DNA of 9,137 nucleotides, from NCBI GenBank assembly GCA_025362615.1, contig JANYFQ010000695.1:1-9137 (forward strand). The letters run 5' to 3'. This document shows, in pieces, positions 5,752-9,137 of the stretch. Numbering within the stretch: position 1 is the first letter of the stretch; the number at the start of each line of letters is the position of its first letter. This DNA is from Hymenobacter sp. (lineage in GTDB: Bacteria; Bacteroidota; Bacteroidia; Cytophagales; Hymenobacteraceae). The notes beneath the pieces are model-generated. The model had not been told where the DNA came from and did not search any database. It was given only the letters and a program-made list of their open reading frames with translations. A program made the translations under genes and the position numbers.

Positions 5752-6705
5752 ATGGAACAAGTACTTCACGGCAGCGCCCGCACGACACCGGCCGTTCGCC
5801 GCGCCATCCAAGCTAGTTCGGAAAGCCAGGCCAAGCTCGCCGTCCGCTTCGGCCTGAACCCCAAAACGGTGGCTAAATGGCGCGGGCGGGCGGACGTAGC
5901 CGATGCGCCCATGGGACCAAAAGTACCGGTTTCCAGTGTTTTGACCCCCTTGGAGGAAGCCGCCGCCGTGGCCTTTCGCCAGCGGACGCTGCTGCCGCTC
6001 GACGATTGCCTCTTCGCCTTGCAAGAAAGCATCCCGCACCTGTCGCGCTCGGCCCTGCACCGCCTCTTTAAACGGCACGGCATTAGCGTCTTACCGACAG
6101 AAGAAGCCCCCGAAGGGCGGGCCAAAAAGAAGTTCAAGGACTACCCCATCGGGTACTTCCACGTCGATTTTGCCGAAGTCCGCACCGAAGAAGGCAAGCT
6201 GTACTTGTTCGTGGCCATTGACCGCACCAGCAAGCTGGCCTTTGCCGAGCTGCACCCGGAGGCAACAGCGGTCCGGGCCGCCGACTTTTGGCAGCGCGTG
6301 GTCACCGCCGTGCCCTACCCCATCACCAACGTCCTGACCGACAACGGCGTACAATTCACCCAACTGCCCCACCGGCAGCGGGCCGAACCCCACCTCTTCG
6401 ACGCCGTGTGCGCCGCCCACGGCATCGAGCACCGCTGCACCCGCGTGGCCCACCCCTGGACCAACGGCCAGGTCGAGCGCCTGAACCGCACCCTGAAAGA
6501 AGCCACCATTCGCCGATACCACTACCAGAACGAAGCCGAACTCAACACGCACCTGAACAGCTTTTTAAAGGCCTACAACGGCGGCAAACGGCTCAAAAAG
6601 CTGCGCGGCAAAACGCCCTACGAGTTTGTCTGCGCCGAATACACAAAAAATCCTAGTATCTTTATCCGAAACCCCACCCACGACTTGCCGGGACTATACA
6701 CCTAA
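5752..6705 (+). CDS. IS481-family DDE transposase
   Basis: The 317-residue protein begins MEQVLHGSARTT. It has an N-terminal helix-turn-helix region (about 12-45, with QAKLAVRFGLNPKTVAKWRG) and then an rve-type RNase H-fold integrase core. The catalytic triad is visible: Asp139 in YFHVDFAEV, Asp197 in VLTDNGVQF and Glu242 in HPWTNGQVERLNRT, with 44 residues between the second Asp and Glu. The C-terminal region (YNGGKRLKKLRGKTPYEFV, then PGLYT) is typical of the family. The frame is open further upstream to 5635, but that stretch translates the G-rich repeat and the terminal repeat. The ATG at 5752 follows a -7 element and matches the usual family start. The coding frame runs through the right terminal repeat and its stop TAA (6703-6705) lies just beyond the predicted element end, so flanking DNA appears to supply it. 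Confidence 0.92.
   Translation: MEQVLHGSARTTPAVRRAIQASSESQAKLAVRFGLNPKTVAKWRGRADVADAPMGPKVPVSSVLTPLEEAAAVAFRQRTLLPLDDCLFALQESIPHLSRSALHRLFKRHGISVLPTEEAPEGRAKKKFKDYPIGYFHVDFAEVRTEEGKLYLFVAIDRTSKLAFAELHPEATAVRAADFWQRVVTAVPYPITNVLTDNGVQFTQLPHRQRAEPHLFDAVCAAHGIEHRCTRVAHPWTNGQVERLNRTLKEATIRRYHYQNEAELNTHLNSFLKAYNGGKRLKKLRGKTPYEFVCAEYTKNPSIFIRNPTHDLPGLYT
6678..6700 (-). repeat. Right terminal inverted repeat of the insertion sequence
   Basis: Read on the minus strand it begins TGTATAGTCCCGGCAAGTCG, the partner of 5696-5718. It also encodes the last residues of the transposase (about L-P-G-L-Y-T). Confidence 0.88.
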
Positions 6706-6735
6706 TCCCTAAGTCCCTAAACCCTAAGCCCCTAT
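6701..6735 (-). repeat. Junction repeat 5, right half: CCTAA words with minus-strand G-quadruplex motif
   Basis: Four CCC/CCCC tracts (6707-6709, 6715-6717, 6722-6724, 6729-6732) separated by 4-5 bases give a G-quadruplex motif on the minus strand. The words CCTAATC, CCTAAGT, CCTAAAC and CCTAAGC are variants of one unit. The tract fills the space between the insertion sequence and the stop codon of mutL. With 5623-5695 it forms a loose inverted pair (G-rich in opposite orientations) around the insertion sequence, but arm identity is much lower than in the other four junctions. Confidence 0.65.
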
Positions 6736-8760
6736 TTACTTACGAAAAAAATCGGCGAGCTGCTGGCCGTCGAGCAGGACGAGGGTTTTGCGGCCGTCGG
6801 GGGTGTAGCCGGGCACCTGGCAGGCGAAAAGGCGGTCGGCGAGGGCGGTGAGTTCGGCTTCGGGGAGGCGGGCGGTGGCGGTGGCCTGGGCGGCGCGGCG
6901 GGCCAGGGCGCGGGCCAGGCCCTCGCGGCGGTCGGCGCGGAGGGGGCCGGCGGCGGTGCGAAACTGCTCTATCAGGCTCTCGAACAGCTCTTTTTCGTCC
7001 TGGGCGGGCAGGCCGGCGGGCAGGGCTTCGATGGCGATGGTGTTGGAGCCGAACTCCACGAAACGAAAACCGAGTGTGTGCAGCGGCTCGGTGAGTTCGC
7101 GCAGCACGGCAAAATCGGCGGGCGTGAAGCCCACGGTGCGCGGAAACAGCAGCGCCTGCGGGGCCCCCGACTGTTGGGCAAATTCCTGGGTATATTGCTC
7201 GTAGAGAATGCGTTCGCGGGCGGCGGCCTGGTCAATCAGCAGCATTCCCGATTTCACGGGCACCATGACGTAGCGTTGCTGCACCTGCACGGCGCGGGCC
7301 CCCTCGCGGCCCGTGAGGGCTGGCACAGAGCCGGCGGCCGGCCGTAGCGGCAACTCCGACGACGCGGACGCGGCCACTTCCTGCGCTTCCGCCGAAGCGG
7401 TGCCGGGTGCGGGGCGGATGGCCTCGCGTTCCACATCGGCGGGCCGGGTTTGGCCGAGCTGCCGGTAAAAATCTTCCAATTCGCGGCGAGCCTGCTCGGT
7501 GGGGCGCTTGGGTGCTTCGCGGGCAAAATCGTCGGTGCGGGTATCGGGGTGAAAGTTCTCGAAACCAGCGGCCGGCGTGCGGCCAGCGGCCGGGGTAGCG
7601 GCGGCGGCCAGGGCATCGGGGCGAAAATCGGTGCGGCTGCCGGGCAGGCGCGTGGGGCGCAGTTCGGTGGGTAAGTCGGACGAAACTTCGGAGCTTGCCG
7701 GGCGCCCCGCCCGGAGCGAGCGGGTGGGTGCGAAGTTCACATCGCCCTCAAAATCAAGCGAAGGCGCGATGTTGTGCAGGCCCAGGCTCTGCTTCACGGC
7801 CGAGCGCACCACGGCGTACACCGTCTTTTCGTCCTCGAACTTGATTTCGGTTTTCGTGGGGTGGACGTTGATGTCAATCGCCTTCGGGTCGAGTTCGAGA
7901 AACAGGGCGTAGAACGGGTGCGTGTCGCGGGGCAGCAGACCCTCGTAGGCGGCCAGCACGGCGTGGTTGAGGTAAGCCGAGCGGATGAAGCGGTTATTGA
8001 CGAAGAAAAACTGGTCGCCCCGGCTTTTTTTGGCGGCTTCGGGCTTGCCCACAAACCCCCGCACCGAAATGAAGGGCGTCACCTCGTCGCAGGCCGCAAG
8101 CTGCTCCTTATAGCCGTTGCCGAGCAGCGCCACAATGCGCTGACTGAGCTTGCCCGCCGCCAGCCCAAACACTTCCAAGTCGTTCTGAAACAGCGAGAAA
8201 CCTACCTGCGGGTTGGCCAGCGCGACGTGCTGAAACTCGTCCAGAATGTGCCGCATTTCCACGGCGTTGCTCTTGAGAAAGTTGCGCCGGGCGGGCACGT
8301 TGAAAAACAGGTTTTTTACGCTGATGCTCGTGCCATCGGGGCAGGCCGTGGGCTGCTGAGAACTTATTTGGGAGCCTTCGACGAGCAGCAGCGTCCCCGT
8401 TTCGTGCGCCCGCGTCTTGGTTCGGATTTCGACCTGCGCCACGGCTGCGATGCTGGCCAGGGCCTCGCCCCGAAAGCCCAGGGTGCGGATGCGAAACAAG
8501 TCTTCGGTTTCGCGTATCTTGCTGGTAGCGTGGCGTTCGAGGCTCATGCGGGCATCGGTGGGCGACATCCCCGAGCCGTTGTCCACGACCTGCACCAACT
8601 GCTTGCCGGCCTCCTTCACGATGAGCTGCACCTGCGTGGCCCCGGCATCGACGGCGTTTTCGAGCAGCTCCTTCACGATGGAGGCCGGGCGTTGCACCAC
8701 CTCGCCAGCGGCAATCTGGTTGGCCAGGTACTCGGGTAAAAGACGAATGATGTCAGACAT
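6736..8760 (-). CDS. mutL: DNA mismatch repair protein MutL
   Basis: MutL couples MutS mismatch recognition to downstream strand processing. The 674-residue protein has a textbook N-terminal GHKL ATPase domain: LANQIAAGEVVQRPASIVKE at 12-31, Glu31 and Asn35 in ELLENAVDAGA, DNGSGM at 60-65, and RTLGFRGEALASI at 92-104. The MutL transducer domain follows with FFFVNNRFIRS and DINVHPTKTEIKF. A Pro/Ala-rich linker (about 340-480) leads to the dimerisation domain. The C-terminal nuclease motifs are not canonical: the DQHA(x)2E(x)4E position reads DQAAARERILYE (510-521) and the CPHGRP position reads TPDGRK (653-658). Start: ATG at 8760, with the usual short N-terminus before IIRLLPEYLANQIAAGEV. The gene converges on the sugar cluster and is not functionally tied to it. 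No promoter match was found upstream. Confidence 0.97.
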   Translation of the reverse strand: MSDIIRLLPEYLANQIAAGEVVQRPASIVKELLENAVDAGATQVQLIVKEAGKQLVQVVDNGSGMSPTDARMSLERHATSKIRETEDLFRIRTLGFRGEALASIAAVAQVEIRTKTRAHETGTLLLVEGSQISSQQPTACPDGTSISVKNLFFNVPARRNFLKSNAVEMRHILDEFQHVALANPQVGFSLFQNDLEVFGLAAGKLSQRIVALLGNGYKEQLAACDEVTPFISVRGFVGKPEAAKKSRGDQFFFVNNRFIRSAYLNHAVLAAYEGLLPRDTHPFYALFLELDPKAIDINVHPTKTEIKFEDEKTVYAVVRSAVKQSLGLHNIAPSLDFEGDVNFAPTRSLRAGRPASSEVSSDLPTELRPTRLPGSRTDFRPDALAAAATPAAGRTPAAGFENFHPDTRTDDFAREAPKRPTEQARRELEDFYRQLGQTRPADVEREAIRPAPGTASAEAQEVAASASSELPLRPAAGSVPALTGREGARAVQVQQRYVMVPVKSGMLLIDQAAARERILYEQYTQEFAQQSGAPQALLFPRTVGFTPADFAVLRELTEPLHTLGFRFVEFGSNTIAIEALPAGLPAQDEKELFESLIEQFRTAAGPLRADRREGLARALARRAAQATATARLPEAELTALADRLFACQVPGYTPDGRKTLVLLDGQQLADFFRK

Positions 8761-9137
8761 AGATTTCGGCAGGAAGCCCGGTAATTGGCAGACTAATTTA
8801 TCTCAAATAATTGACTTTCAACAGTATAAAGGTTAGTACGAACAGAGGACGGCAGCCGGTTCATACCAATGTCGGGTGCAGTGCGTTGTTGCTCGAAGCG
8901 GCCGAAAAACAGCATTATGGCCCGATACCTTCATCCGGGTCAGGCCGTTGCGTCGTACCTTCGCGCTCCTGCTGTGCAGCGCAGGCAGAGTTTTTTACGG
9001 CTTGCTGCTGCATTTTTTCGCTGGCACCACGTTAGCAAATTTGCCCCTTTGAACCGCTCCGGTGGCCCACCGGGTTCCGGCCCCGCCCTCACGACAAAAG
9101 TACGGCCCTCGGGGCCGCTTTCTTCCCCTTTGAACCG
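8761..9137. other. 377-bp region without a recognisable gene
   Basis: This lies upstream of mutL and runs to the window edge. The part next to mutL (8780-8830) is AT-rich, as expected of a promoter region, but contains no full TAnnTTTG match on the minus strand. TACCTTCG at 8956-8963 (plus) and TACTTTTG at 9095-9102 (minus) are near or exact -7 matches without -33 boxes. A weak hairpin near 8968-8985 is followed by T6 at 8991-8996. A 13-bp direct repeat, CCCCTTTGAACCG, occurs at 9044-9056 and 9125-9137. A GC hairpin (CCGGTG/CACCGG) lies at 9059-9073. None of the small open frames looks like a protein, and I could not fold a tRNA here. Confidence 0.6.
9096..9121. terminator. Possible bidirectional intrinsic terminator
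   Basis: A perfect 6-bp stem, CGGCCC (9103-9108) with GGGCCG (9112-9117) around a TCG loop, is flanked by AAAAG on the left and CTTTCTT on the right, which can extend the pairing. This resembles bidirectional terminators of GC-rich genomes. No gene ending nearby is visible in the window, so its client gene is unknown; alternatively it is part of a leader for a gene beyond 9137. Confidence 0.35.

Larger units (their letters stand above)
5696..6700 (+). mobile_element. IS481-family insertion sequence, about 1.0 kb
   Basis: A single transposase gene is bracketed by terminal inverted repeats of at least 23 bp (5696-5718 and 6678-6700, 21 of 23 matching) starting with 5'-TGTAT, as is usual for IS481-family ends (TGT). 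Total length is 1005 bp. The catalytic residues and both ends are intact, so the element could be active. No target-site duplication is visible: the flanks are two different low-complexity repeats (TTGGGTG words on the left, CCTAA words on the right). The similarity of the ends may extend outward to 5691 and 6705 (TTnGGTGTAT), so the exact boundary is uncertain by a few bases. Confidence 0.88.

Noticed and set aside
6701..6735. CCCTAAAC/CCCTAAG tract resembling eukaryotic telomere repeat
   Set aside because: It is short, degenerate and internal, between a bacterial insertion sequence and mutL. It fits the local tandem-word repeats better.
7774..8739. 321-codon open frame on the plus strand
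   Set aside because: It is antisense to the ATPase domain of mutL, shows no domain, and has the compositional signature of a shadow frame.
8830..9000. tRNA or small structured RNA gene
   Set aside because: No T-loop (GTTCRA) with matching acceptor stem or anticodon arm could be placed. The hairpin and T6 near 8968-8996 are too weak alone to claim an RNA gene.
8811..9035. 74-codon open frame upstream of mutL
   Set aside because: No recognisable motif, Cys/Ser-rich composition, no promoter or initiation context, and it overlaps the presumed mutL regulatory region.

Overview
The window looks like a chromosomal segment of a GC-rich Bacteroidetes bacterium, most likely Hymenobacter or a close relative. 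Protein-coding DNA is strongly GC-rich, start codons lack Shine-Dalgarno sequences, and three sites match the Bacteroidetes -7 promoter element TAnnTTTG. This assignment is an inference from sequence style, not from a database match.

Layout, left to right. Positions 1-80 hold the 5' end of a minus-strand gene, probably an Uma2-family (DUF820) nuclease-fold protein. It is divergent from a plus-strand nucleotide-sugar cluster at 180-5625: a WbpD/WlbB-type sugar N-acetyltransferase, a TviB/WbpO-type UDP-HexNAc 6-dehydrogenase, GalE (UDP-glucose 4-epimerase), RfbB (dTDP-glucose 4,6-dehydratase) and a TviC/WbpP-type UDP-HexNAc 4-epimerase. These enzymes make activated sugars for a surface polysaccharide (capsule, O-antigen or exopolysaccharide). 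No glycosyltransferase, flippase or polymerase is in view, so this is a precursor-supply module. An apparently intact IS481-family insertion sequence (5696-6700) follows, then mutL on the minus strand (6736-8760). Positions 8761-9137 contain no recognisable gene.

The most unusual feature is not a gene. Each of the four gaps inside the sugar cluster is filled, from the stop codon of one gene to the start codon of the next, by low-complexity tandem words arranged as a long imperfect inverted repeat. Each gap has its own word (AATTGTT, GAGAAGTG/CTCACTT, ACTC/GAGTGAAT, TTAAATG), yet the two arms within a gap match each other. A fifth, G-rich version (TTGGGTG on the left, CCTAA-type words on the right) flanks the insertion sequence and carries potential G-quadruplex motifs on opposite strands. 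Stop codons, and in one case the start codon, are part of the repeats. The mature mRNA could therefore fold a hairpin at each gene junction that covers the initiation region of the next gene.

A second point of interest is MutL. Its N-terminal ATPase domain is well conserved, but the C-terminal endonuclease motifs are degenerate.
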